A stretch of 64,000 bases of DNA, from assembly GCF_002101705.1 (NCBI RefSeq), contig NZ_LQPC01000037.1, forward strand, positions 27,185 through 91,184, written 5' to 3'. Under the pieces are notes generated by a model. It saw only the letters and a list, made by a program, of their open reading frames with translations. It did not search any database and was not told where the DNA came from. The position numbers and the translations under genes are program-made. Source of the stretch: Mycolicibacterium iranicum (lineage in GTDB: Bacteria; Actinomycetota; Actinomycetes; Mycobacteriales; Mycobacteriaceae). Below are positions 1 through 7,815 of the stretch, piece by piece; position 1 is the stretch's first letter, and every line of letters begins with the position of its first letter.

Positions 1-1
1 G

Positions 2-283
2 GCCCAGGCGACAGCCGCAGGAGTTCGCGGCGTCAGCCCCGGACCTGAGGCATCGATGGCGAAGCTATTGACCTCGGAGGTCGATCAGGCCATGGCCACT
101 TTTGGCCTCGACTTGGCCGGAGCCGCCGGTGTTCTCGAACGCGGTTCACCGTCGGCTGCGAAGAAGGGAAACGTAGCCAAGAGTTACCTGCTGATGCGCG
201 CCGCGACGTTCGGAGCCGGCACGTCCGAGATCCAGCGCAACGTGGTCGCCGAAAGACTGTTGGGGCTGCCTCGTGACCCGTGA
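2..283 (+). CDS. Acyl-CoA dehydrogenase, C-terminal part (5' end outside window)
   Basis: The frame is open from base 2 and ends at a TGA at 281-283, giving the last 93 residues of an acyl-CoA dehydrogenase whose start lies left of the window. The tail carries the family's C-terminal signature, GAGTSEIQRN followed by VVAERLLGLP, which packs near FAD in this flavoenzyme family. The enzyme oxidises acyl-CoA to enoyl-CoA in the cytoplasm. The next gene starts 11 bp before this stop and encodes a different acyl-CoA dehydrogenase subunit type (TWEHD motif), so the two probably form a heteromer like the alpha2beta2 FadE/ChsE enzymes of actinobacterial steroid side-chain oxidation (inference). Confidence 0.9.
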   Translation, partial: AQATAAGVRGVSPGPEASMAKLLTSEVDQAMATFGLDLAGAAGVLERGSPSAAKKGNVAKSYLLMRAATFGAGTSEIQRNVVAERLLGLPRDP

Positions 284-1328
284 AGTCGAACCGTCGCTGC
301 ACGACATCGCTGATGCCGCAGTAGAACTCGCCGAACTGCGCAACACCGCAGACGACATCCTTACCCGGATGTGGTCGCCGAGCCACACTCGCGCGCTGCT
401 CGATTTGCCGGGCCCGGCCTTCGACGACGACCTGTGGAAGGCGGTCGTCGAACTGGGTTGGGCAGACGTCCTGGTCGACGAATCTCGGGGTGGCGGCGGG
501 GGCGGCTTGCGCGAACTGTGCGTCCTCGCGGAGGCCTCCGGAGCGGCTGCGCTTCCCGTGCCACTGGCGGATTCCGCGGCGGCGAACTGGTGCGAGGAAC
601 GGTGTACGAGTGGTGTCGCCGTCATCCTCGGCGATGCCGAAGCCGTGCTCAGCGGCGACGAGGTGACCGGCCGGTGGTCTCTCGTCTCCTTCGCGGGCGT
701 GGCGGACAGACTGCTGGTGATCGCCCGACGCGGTGTTGAGTCCGTACTCGGGGTCGTCGACGCCAAGGGTCCCGGCGTGCGCACAGAACCCGAGCGACCA
801 CTCGATCACAGCCCTACGGCAACCGTCACGCTGGACGGGGCGCCGTTACGCCCTTTGGCGTCCGGCACTGATGCGGTCCGCCGCCATCACGACGCGATGA
901 GCAGAGCGCGTCTTGCGACCGTGGCGGAGTTGATCGGAATCGCGTCCGCGGCCAACGATGCTGCGGTCGAATACGCCAAGATGCGCGTCACATTCGGACA
1001 ACCGATCGGAGCACGGCAGGCCATCAAGCACCGCCTCGTTGACCAACGCTGTGCGATCGAGGTTGCTCGCGCTTTGGTGAACCGAGCCGCCGACGCATGC
1101 GAACTGGAACATCCCGACCGCGATGCCCTGGTGTCACTTGCCGCGTTCTGGGCCATCGATTCGTTACGTCGCGTACCTGAAGGGGCCACTCAAGTTTTCG
1201 GCGGAATCGCCTACACCTGGGAGCACGATGCCCACGTGCATCTTCGCCGCGCAGCGACCAGAGTGGCGACGCTCGGTTCGCGCGCCCAGCACCGGGCCGT
1301 CGTCACGGAGTGGATTCGCACGCGTTGA
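273..1328 (+). CDS. Acyl-CoA dehydrogenase, TWEH-type subunit
   Basis: 351 residues with a GTG start inside the end of the preceding acyl-CoA dehydrogenase gene (translational coupling). The N-terminal helical domain is followed by a short beta domain and a C-terminal helical domain containing VTFGQPIGARQAIKHRL and FGGIAYTWEHDAHVHLRR, the hallmark of the smaller partner subunit in heteromeric FadE pairs (compare the genes at 14.7, 20.5 and 52.4 kb). A glycine run near residues 72-77 (RGGGGGG) replaces the usual EYGG loop. It probably dehydrogenates an acyl-CoA together with the upstream subunit. It converges on the SnoaL-like gene with a 9-bp gap. Confidence 0.9.
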   Translation: MTREVEPSLHDIADAAVELAELRNTADDILTRMWSPSHTRALLDLPGPAFDDDLWKAVVELGWADVLVDESRGGGGGGLRELCVLAEASGAAALPVPLADSAAANWCEERCTSGVAVILGDAEAVLSGDEVTGRWSLVSFAGVADRLLVIARRGVESVLGVVDAKGPGVRTEPERPLDHSPTATVTLDGAPLRPLASGTDAVRRHHDAMSRARLATVAELIGIASAANDAAVEYAKMRVTFGQPIGARQAIKHRLVDQRCAIEVARALVNRAADACELEHPDRDALVSLAAFWAIDSLRRVPEGATQVFGGIAYTWEHDAHVHLRRAATRVATLGSRAQHRAVVTEWIRTR

Positions 1329-1337
1329 CGAAGCGCG

Positions 1338-1787
1338 TCAGTGGGTATTGGCCGCACCGAACTCCATCATGAGGTGGGTAAGGCGCAGTTCGGCGATGCG
1401 CCAGGCACCGTCGGCGCGCACCCACCTGTCGTGGTAGTGGCCGAACGCCGTCAACGACGCCCCGTTCTCCCAGACCACTCTCTCCTGCACCGCCCAGATC
1501 GCCCGCACCTCGTCAGGGGACACGATCTCGAACTCCGGTGAGTGCACCTGGTGCACCGTGATCGCCTCGGCCACCGCCGAACCGACGGCCGCCAGGACGT
1601 CGTCGCGGCCTGTGATCGGCGTCGACGACGGATCGTCTCCGGCGAGATCGAACGCGACGTCCTTGGCCAACAGGTCGCTGAGAGCTGACCACGCCTTCGT
1701 GTCCATCAACCGGCAGTAGCGCGCCTTGGCCTGTTCCAGTTGGGAGTACACGATCAGCGCTTCGAGGTCACGCCCCGAGCCGGTCAC
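1338..1787 (-). CDS. SnoaL/NTF2-like protein
   Basis: 149 residues from a GTG at 1787 that overlaps the P450 stop by 4 bp (GTGA). An ATG-like start further upstream would lie deep inside the P450 gene, so the coupled GTG is preferred. The cone-shaped NTF2-like fold is suggested by the N-terminal helix with ARYCRLMDTKAW, then VHQVHSPEFEI, HYHDRWVRADGAWRIAELRL and a C-terminal LTHLMME. The family includes small ring-modifying hydratases, isomerases and cyclases as well as non-catalytic members, so the reaction is not fixed. It is the last gene of a P450-P450-SnoaL operon, and may act on a hydroxylated intermediate (inference). Confidence 0.82.
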   Translation of the reverse strand: MTGSGRDLEALIVYSQLEQAKARYCRLMDTKAWSALSDLLAKDVAFDLAGDDPSSTPITGRDDVLAAVGSAVAEAITVHQVHSPEFEIVSPDEVRAIWAVQERVVWENGASLTAFGHYHDRWVRADGAWRIAELRLTHLMMEFGAANTH

Positions 1788-3004
1788 GTCAACTCGAGTT
1801 CGAGATGGTCGAGCCGTCGAACCAAGATGCTGGGCAGCCAACGACCCACCTCTACAGCCCTGATCCAGTCGGTGCGCTCCAACGTCGTCCGCAACACTGT
1901 GGTCGCCTCCAGCCGAGCGAGCGCGGCACCTACGCAGAAATGCGCGCCCTTGCCAAAAGTCATGTGGCTCTTGCTACGTGGGCGGTCCAGTCGGAACTCG
2001 TTCGGGTGATCGAACTGGCTCGGATCGCGATTGACGGCACCCCACAGCAAAAGTAGTCGCGACCCGGCCGGCAGCGCCACTCCCCCGAGAGTGGCGTCGG
2101 AGACGACGTGTCGGTAGTGCCCACGGAACGGCGGTTCGAACCGCAGCACCTCCTCGATGAAGGCGGGCAGCAGTTCGGGCTCCCCCCTCAGCCTGCGCTG
2201 CAGTTCCGGGCGGGTAGACAGCAGCCACATCGCTGTGCCGAGGAGGGAGGCAGTCGATTCGCCGCCTGCACTGAATAGGGTCAGCATGATCACGCGCGCA
2301 GCCGTGTCATCGAGCCGTCCTGACGCGCATGCCGTCGCGAGATCGCCGAGCAGGTTGTCACCGGGATCTGCTGCGGCGCAGTCGAAGTGCTCGCTGATGT
2401 AGCCGCTGAGTTCCACTGCGGCCATAGCTGCTGCGTTCAGTTGCTCTGCGGAGACCAGTCCATCAAGCAGTTGCGTGGTAGCGTATCCGGACGCTATGAG
2501 CATGTCGACATCCTCGGAAGGCAAGCCGATGATGCGCGCCACCACCATCATCGGGAGTCGATTTGCGACCGCGCTCATCCATTCGATGCGACCGCCCTCG
2601 ACACCGTCGGTCAGCAGCCCGTCGGCAGTCTCGCCGACGAAGTCCTCAGCCGCATTGATGCGCTTGGCTGCGAGCTGCGGAACGAGCATCTTGCGGTGCA
2701 GCGCGTGCGCCGGGTCGTCGGCCGTCGCCAAGACGTGCGACGCACCGCCCAGCCCCTCCATCTCCAACGCGCCGACCCCGCCCTCTGCCGAGTACGTCAT
2801 GGCGGCAGTGAGATTCGACGAGAAGATCTCGGGCCGTGCGATGACCTCATTGACTTCGTCCCAGCCACAGACGACGTGGAAGGACGAATCTCCGATGCGG
2901 TGCACTGGCCCCGTCGCCCGCAGCCGGTCGTACAGCGGGTAGGGATCCTGGACGTTGGCGTCGTCGAAGAACTCGATGGTGCCGCGCTCGCTGCGTACCG
3001 TCAT
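1784..3004 (-). CDS. Cytochrome P450
   Basis: 406 residues from ATG 3004 (MTVRSERGTIEFFDD); upstream in-frame codons are probably non-coding because the previous P450 ends 43 bp away. The I-helix oxygen-activation motif is LFSAGGEST, the K-helix ExxR is EEVLRFEPP, and the heme-ligand loop is TFGKGAHFCVGAALARLE with the axial Cys. This is a soluble class I bacterial P450 needing ferredoxin and reductase. A small ferredoxin is encoded at 20.3 kb, but no ferredoxin reductase is visible in the window. It is the second of two tandem P450 genes under operator site A1. The substrate is unknown. Confidence 0.95.
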   Translation of the reverse strand: MTVRSERGTIEFFDDANVQDPYPLYDRLRATGPVHRIGDSSFHVVCGWDEVNEVIARPEIFSSNLTAAMTYSAEGGVGALEMEGLGGASHVLATADDPAHALHRKMLVPQLAAKRINAAEDFVGETADGLLTDGVEGGRIEWMSAVANRLPMMVVARIIGLPSEDVDMLIASGYATTQLLDGLVSAEQLNAAAMAAVELSGYISEHFDCAAADPGDNLLGDLATACASGRLDDTAARVIMLTLFSAGGESTASLLGTAMWLLSTRPELQRRLRGEPELLPAFIEEVLRFEPPFRGHYRHVVSDATLGGVALPAGSRLLLLWGAVNRDPSQFDHPNEFRLDRPRSKSHMTFGKGAHFCVGAALARLEATTVLRTTLERTDWIRAVEVGRWLPSILVRRLDHLELELT

Positions 3005-3047
3005 CGTCGCGGGTGCCTTCCGGCCAGCACGTGTGCGCCGCCGGAGA

Positions 3048-4262
3048 TCAGCGATAGTCGAGGGTGACCGGCAGGCGATCGTAGGTGTGAACGAGAGACG
3101 ACGGCCGCAGTACACCCTCACCGGTAACGCGGAGCCCCTTCGTCCGCTTGATCAACTCGTCGAGAACGACGCGCGCTTCACGCCGAGCCAGTGCGGCACC
3201 CATGCAGAAGTGCTCCCCGACCCCGAAGCCGAGGTGCCCCGCGGCGTCGGCGCGATGGACATCGAACTGCTCAGCGGTCGGTCCCCAGTGCTCGACGTCG
3301 CGATTGGCGGATGCGTAGGCCAGCAGCAGCCCGTCGCCCTCCCGAATCGTGACTCCACGGACCTCGACGTCGTGAGCGGCTTGACGCGCCATGCTCATCA
3401 CGGGCGTCCACCAACGCAACACCTCCTCCACCGCGTTATTGCCCACCTCGGGATCGGCGAGCGCTTGCTGGGCTTGGTCGGGGTGCATGTCGAAACAGGC
3501 TGCGATGCCGGCGATCAGGCTCTGGGTGGTTTCGCTGCCAGCAGCGAGCAGAGTGAGCGCATACGTCATCACCTGGATCTCGTTGAACGGCTCACCGTCG
3601 ATGCGCACCTGCGACAGCATCGTCAGCAGGTCGTCGGTGGGCGCGCTCGCGCGCTCGGCGACGAGCGCCATCAGGTAGGGCGCCACCTCGCCGAAGATGG
3701 TCTCCATGTCTTTGTCGTCGGCCACACCACTGCCGACCTTGGCGATCGTGGTGGCCCAGCCCGCCACCTTCGTCCAGTCCTCCTCCGGAACGCCGAGGAG
3801 GTGGGCGAAGACGTACACGGGGAACGGTTCAGCGACCCGCTCGATCCAGTCGAACTCTCCATCGGGCAGGTCGTCGAAGATCGAGGCGATCACCTCGCGA
3901 ACTCGTGTCTCTATCTTGGCCACGGCCGCCGGGGTGAAGCGCACGCCGATCGCCTTGCGGTGCGCACGATGTTCCGGCGGGTCCATGAAGAGGATCCCGC
4001 GACCCCCGTACCCTTGCGGGTCACGACCCTCGCGATGCGCGATCAGGTCCATCATGATCGCGATGCGTTCGGACTTGAACTTCTCCGGCCGTGCGGAGAT
4101 CGTCTTGATGTCGTCGTATTTGGTGACGACCCAGAACTTGCCCTGCTCATACCAGTGCACCGGGTCGGTCTCACGCAGATGGCGGAACGTCGCGTTGGGG
4201 TCGCCGAGGTAAAACGAAGCGTCGTCGAAACGGGCTTCGGACAGGGCTGTGGTCGTCGCCAT
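3048..4262 (-). CDS. Cytochrome P450
   Basis: 404 residues from ATG 4262 (MATTTALSEARFDD). The I-helix is TLLAAGSETTQSL, ExxR lies in EEVLRWWTP, and the heme loop is GFGVGEHFCMGAALARREA. It is the first gene of a minus-strand P450-P450-SnoaL operon. No Shine-Dalgarno is visible. A TTCTAT hexamer ends 9 nt before the ATG, the same spacing as at 28928, which suggests a leaderless mRNA. The promoter is embedded in operator A1. Its substrate cannot be read from sequence, but a hydrophobic ring or alkyl compound is likely from context (inference). Confidence 0.95.
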   Translation of the reverse strand: MATTTALSEARFDDASFYLGDPNATFRHLRETDPVHWYEQGKFWVVTKYDDIKTISARPEKFKSERIAIMMDLIAHREGRDPQGYGGRGILFMDPPEHRAHRKAIGVRFTPAAVAKIETRVREVIASIFDDLPDGEFDWIERVAEPFPVYVFAHLLGVPEEDWTKVAGWATTIAKVGSGVADDKDMETIFGEVAPYLMALVAERASAPTDDLLTMLSQVRIDGEPFNEIQVMTYALTLLAAGSETTQSLIAGIAACFDMHPDQAQQALADPEVGNNAVEEVLRWWTPVMSMARQAAHDVEVRGVTIREGDGLLLAYASANRDVEHWGPTAEQFDVHRADAAGHLGFGVGEHFCMGAALARREARVVLDELIKRTKGLRVTGEGVLRPSSLVHTYDRLPVTLDYR

Positions 4263-4266
4263 TCCT

Positions 4267-4289
4267 GAACAATAGAACATTGTGTGTGA
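4267..4289 (-). promoter_or_regulatory. Operator site A1 (23-bp GAACA-N13-TGTTC family), overlapping the P450 promoter
   Basis: Read on the minus strand: left arm TCACA, 13-bp centre containing ATGTTCTAT, right arm TGTTC. The TTCTAT part (4272-4277) fits a -10 box for the P450 gene starting at 4262. One of 13 matching sites in the cluster. Confidence 0.65.
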
Positions 4290-4332
4290 ATGTGTGAAGT
4301 TTGCCTTCCCGTGGCGGGGTTGGACAACAATC

Positions 4333-4355
4333 GAACGGATAATGTTCAATTGTTG
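4333..4355 (+). promoter_or_regulatory. Operator site A2, for the CoA-transferase operon
   Basis: Left arm GAACG, centre GATAATGTTCAAT, right arm TGTTG. The centre matches that of A1 at 9 of 13 positions. TAATGT inside it could be the -10 box of the plus-strand operon starting at 4393. This is the only gap in the cluster with two sites, one per divergent operon. Confidence 0.6.
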
Positions 4356-4392
4356 CGTTACGACGACCCACGAGGGCAGGAGCTGACGCGAG

Positions 4393-6480
4393 TTGACCGA
4401 CGCTGTGCTGTCCTCGGGATTTCTCTCGGGAATCCGTGTGCTGCAGATCGGCGACGACGTGACCGGATCTGCGGCAGCTGCCTTGCTCACATTCCTCGGC
4501 GCCGATGTCACCCGAACCGCACCGACGGCCAACTGCCGAGCTGGGCCGCTCATCACCACGGCCAACGGGACGGCGGCGGCCGTAGACCTTGTACTGGACC
4601 GCGGAAAGAACGTCCTGGCCGACGGGATCGACGCGGACCCCGCCGACTACGACATCGTCATCACAGACGGCGCCACCTCGGCTGTAGCCCCCCGCGACGG
4701 GGTTGTGCTCGTCACGGTGTCACCCTTCGGCGCGACCGGCCCGCTGAGCCACAGGCCGGGGGGCGAGATCACCATGCAGGCCAGCGGCGGCCTGCTGGCC
4801 ACCATCGAGGACGCCGATGGCGTCCCGGTGCCGGCGCCCGGTTACGTCGCATCGAAGGCTGCGGGCGCGGTGACGGCACTGGCGGCCCTGCACGGGTTGG
4901 ACCGCCGCAACCGCGACGGCGGCGCAGTCGTGGTCGACGTGTCAGCTCAAGAGGCGGTCATCTTCACGGCGGCTCTGCCCGAATGCGCGCACGTCCTATA
5001 CCGATGCCCTGGCCGGGCGGGCAGCGGACGCTATCTTGCGCCGTCCGGTGTATTCCCCTGCCGTGACGGCCTCGTCCGTATCACTGCAGTAGAGAACCAT
5101 CAATGGAAGGGCCTCCGTACCGCGCTCGGCGAGCCGGAGTGGGCTGCCGGGCTGGACGAGCGGCCCGCCCGCATCGAGAACGCCGACACCATCAACGCCC
5201 GGGTGACCGAGTGGACGTCCACAAGGCACAAGGCCGACTGTGCAGACCTACTGCAAGCCCATGGCGTCCCGTCCACTCCGGTCAATCACCCATCCGAACT
5301 TCTCGCATCGCCACAGTTCGCGTACCGAGGGTCGCTGCAATCCGTCCGACTCGCCGGAACCGACACAGTGGTTCCCGGTCCGCCGTGGTCCATCAGTCGG
5401 GGAGCTCCAACCGCGCGGGCGCGGCGGCAGGGGCTCACCGGCCTGCGCATCGCCGAACTGACCCATGTTCTGGCGGGCCCGATCGTGGGTGCTCTGCTCG
5501 GTGCCATGGGTGCCACGGTCGTTCGAATCGAGGACCCCGAGCGACTCGACATATACCGCCGCAGCGGGCCATTCGCTGACGGTGTCGCAGGACCCGAGCG
5601 GGGGGCCTACTATGCCGTGGCCAACCATTCCAAGCACAGCGTTCTGCTCGATCCGGCGCACGCCTGCGAAGACGTGGCCGCCATCCTCGCCGATTCGGAC
5701 GTGCTGATCGAGAACGTGGGCTCGTCTCGTCTGCAGCGGCTCGCGGTTGATCCGGGTGAGCTCGCCGAATCCGGGCGGCTGACCCTGCGAGTCTCCGGCT
5801 TCGGCTCGGACGGCCCAATGGCGGGATACCGCGTGTATGCCAACAACGTTCAGTCCTACGGCGGGCTCGCAGGCCTGACCACAACAACCGACGGGACTCC
5901 CGCGCGTTTGGGCACCGTCCTCGCGGACCCCCTGTCATCGGTGGTCGGCGCCGTGGTGATTGCTGCTTGGGCGATCGGGCCGTGTCGAACCAGCGGAGCG
6001 GTCGTCGATCTCTCGATGGCCGAGGTGGTGACGTCGACCGTCTCCGAGTTCGTGGCAGCGGCGACCGAACACCCGCCGACTGGCGGCGCCGTAGCCCGCG
6101 GTGTCTACCGCGCCACCGACGATCGATGGGTCGCAGTCGAGCTGAGCGGTGAACAGTGCGACACAGAGCGGGCCGAGTTCGTGGCGATGCTCATCGCTAC
6201 GAACCGGGCCGACGACGCGGCGTTCAAACTGCAAGGTGCAGGCGTTGAAGCCGCTGTGATCCGCCGCGCCGGCGAACTGATCAACGATCCGCACCTGGCA
6301 TCTCGCCGATTCTTCCCCGAAATCGCCCATCCTGACCCCGATCTCGGCACCGGCCAGCTGGTCGGGCTGCCCTGGCAGTTTGTCGGCGAGGGCCCGGTGC
6401 CCCTCGCACCGCCGCCTGCACTCGGGAGTTCGACCGCCGACTACACAAGGACATCGCATGCCGACATCACCACCACCTGA
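4393..6480 (+). CDS. CaiB/BaiF family CoA-transferase, double-domain fusion
   Basis: 695 residues from TTG 4393, chosen because GGCAGGAGC lies just upstream. Two class III CoA-transferase domains lie in tandem: residues about 10-330 (LSGIRVLQIGDDVTG) and about 345-690 (LTGLRIAELTHVLAGPIVGA). These enzymes move CoA between carboxylic acids through an acyl-Asp intermediate. The second half keeps an Asp at the expected place (LADPLSSVVGAVV); the first half has GYVASKAAGAV there with no Asp, so only one half may be catalytic (inference by eye). Normal family members are about 400 residues and dimerise as interlocked rings, so the fusion resembles a covalent heterodimer. It leads an operon with a DUF35 and a thiolase-like gene. 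Confidence 0.9.
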   Translation: MTDAVLSSGFLSGIRVLQIGDDVTGSAAAALLTFLGADVTRTAPTANCRAGPLITTANGTAAAVDLVLDRGKNVLADGIDADPADYDIVITDGATSAVAPRDGVVLVTVSPFGATGPLSHRPGGEITMQASGGLLATIEDADGVPVPAPGYVASKAAGAVTALAALHGLDRRNRDGGAVVVDVSAQEAVIFTAALPECAHVLYRCPGRAGSGRYLAPSGVFPCRDGLVRITAVENHQWKGLRTALGEPEWAAGLDERPARIENADTINARVTEWTSTRHKADCADLLQAHGVPSTPVNHPSELLASPQFAYRGSLQSVRLAGTDTVVPGPPWSISRGAPTARARRQGLTGLRIAELTHVLAGPIVGALLGAMGATVVRIEDPERLDIYRRSGPFADGVAGPERGAYYAVANHSKHSVLLDPAHACEDVAAILADSDVLIENVGSSRLQRLAVDPGELAESGRLTLRVSGFGSDGPMAGYRVYANNVQSYGGLAGLTTTTDGTPARLGTVLADPLSSVVGAVVIAAWAIGPCRTSGAVVDLSMAEVVTSTVSEFVAAATEHPPTGGAVARGVYRATDDRWVAVELSGEQCDTERAEFVAMLIATNRADDAAFKLQGAGVEAAVIRRAGELINDPHLASRRFFPEIAHPDPDLGTGQLVGLPWQFVGEGPVPLAPPPALGSSTADYTRTSHADITTT

Positions 6481-6700
6481 CCGCGCCGCCACCGTGTGGT
6501 CATCGACGTTCATTCCGTCGAAGTCACCGTTTTCCGACTTTGGGAGCGACGGCTACAGCGTCGCGTGGGTCGATACCGTGGAGGGACGCCTGCAGGTGCT
6601 GGTCGAAGGTGACCGACCGGCTCCGGGCACCGTCGGTGAGATCGTCGTGCGGACCCTCGACGAGCAGGCGGTCGACATCTTCTCCGCGGATGCGCAATGA
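6458..6700 (+). CDS. DUF35-like OB-fold protein without zinc ribbon
   Basis: 80 residues from ATG 6458, overlapping the end of the CoA-transferase gene by 23 bp and the next ATG by 4 bp. The sequence (DGYSVAWVDTVEGRLQVLVE, then PAPGTVGEIVV) resembles the OB-fold half of DUF35 proteins. The N-terminal CxxC...CxxC zinc ribbon seen in the paralogue at 42.8 kb is absent; there is no Cys at all. In steroid side-chain degradation, the DUF35 domain of ChsH2 binds the thiolase-like aldolase Ltp2. The adjacent thiolase-like gene makes a similar partnership likely here (inference). Confidence 0.7.
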   Translation: MPTSPPPDRAATVWSSTFIPSKSPFSDFGSDGYSVAWVDTVEGRLQVLVEGDRPAPGTVGEIVVRTLDEQAVDIFSADAQ

Positions 6701-7815
6701 ACATGGCATATCTCACCGGAGTCGGGGTCACCGAGTTCGGCAGGCACGGCGAGGTCCCGCTGTCGGAACTCGGTTTTGCTGCGGCGCGAAAGGCACTGGC
6801 GGACGCGAATATCGACTACGACGAGGTCGGCGAGGTGTTCACCGCGTCGGCGCTGGCCCCACCCCAGACAGGTTTGAAGGTCGCCCTTGCTCTGGGGCGC
6901 ACGGGAATTCCCGTCACCGCCACCGAAAGTGCCTCGGCGGGAGGCCTTGTCGCACTTCGCCAAGCTGTGTGGGCAGTCGCGTCCGGACGCTGCCGGACAG
7001 CCCTGGCGATCGGCTATGAGAAAACCACAGCGCTGGAACCGGGCGGTGTCGTTCCCGCGGCGGTCGGCTTCTGGGATCGCTTCCCCCCGCAAACCCACTA
7101 CGCGATCGAAGCGGCACGCTGGCTGTACGACTCCGGCTGCGGACCCGATGTCATCGCGGCGGTGGCGGCCAAATCGCACAACCATGCGCGACTGAATCCG
7201 CTGGCGGCCAGGCGGAGCGTCGAACCGGTCACCGTCTCCGACGTGCTCGCCGCCCGCCTGGTGGCCGAGCCTCTGACGAAGATGATGTGCCACGCCTCCG
7301 TCGACGGAGGTGCGGCAGTGGTCGTCACTGCGGAACCACGCCCCCGGTCGGTGTCGGTGCTGTCGATCGAACAGACAAGCTGGCCAGCAGATTCAGCGTG
7401 GCCGCTGGTCGGACCCGTCGTGGGGCCACCGTCCCAGTTGACCCTCACCGCTCAACGTGCGTACGCCTTCGCCGGCGTGACGCCTCCCGACATAGACGTG
7501 GTGTCGTTGCACGATATGTGCGCCAGCGAAGAGATCACGGCTCTGGTGGCGATGGGACTGGCTGACTCATCCGAGATCGTCAAGCTGGCTGAGGCCGGCG
7601 GCCTCGCCTACGACGGTGCACTCCCGGTGAACACCGACGGCGGCTGTATCGCACGTGGCCACCCAATCGGCGCCACCGGCCTGGCACAAACCGCTGAGGT
7701 GGTCATCCAACTTCGCGGTGAGGCGGAGCCCAGGCAGGTGCGCAGTCCGCGCATCGGTTTGGTTCAGGCGGTGGGAGGCGGTGGCTCGTGCGTCGCCGCC
7801 GTCCTCGCTGCGTGA
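6697..7815 (+). CDS. Thiolase-like (Ltp/SCP-x type) protein, probable aldolase or acyltransferase
   Basis: 372 residues, ATGA overlap with the DUF35-like gene. Thiolase fold: N-terminal AYLTGVGVTEFGRHGEVPLSE, and C-terminal GGCIARGHPIGATGLAQTAE with the conserved His, then LVQAVGGGGSC. The nucleophilic Cys of true thiolases is replaced: the loop reads TESASAGG, with Ala at the Cys position. That is expected for Ltp2-like retro-aldolases, which cleave hydroxy-acyl-CoA side chains, rather than for thiolysis. It probably works as a complex with the OB-fold protein encoded just upstream. It converges without a gap on the next, minus-strand gene. Confidence 0.87.
   Translation: MNMAYLTGVGVTEFGRHGEVPLSELGFAAARKALADANIDYDEVGEVFTASALAPPQTGLKVALALGRTGIPVTATESASAGGLVALRQAVWAVASGRCRTALAIGYEKTTALEPGGVVPAAVGFWDRFPPQTHYAIEAARWLYDSGCGPDVIAAVAAKSHNHARLNPLAARRSVEPVTVSDVLAARLVAEPLTKMMCHASVDGGAAVVVTAEPRPRSVSVLSIEQTSWPADSAWPLVGPVVGPPSQLTLTAQRAYAFAGVTPPDIDVVSLHDMCASEEITALVAMGLADSSEIVKLAEAGGLAYDGALPVNTDGGCIARGHPIGATGLAQTAEVVIQLRGEAEPRQVRSPRIGLVQAVGGGGSCVAAVLAA

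Noticed and set aside
33..809. Long minus-strand frames opposite the first two acyl-CoA dehydrogenase genes
   Set aside because: They are Arg/Ser/Pro-rich shadows of high-GC coding DNA, show no family pattern and lie fully over convincing genes.
2387..3067. Long plus-strand frames over the two P450 genes, including 2955-4268
   Set aside because: Antisense to P450 genes with intact heme and I-helix motifs; composition is typical of antisense frames.
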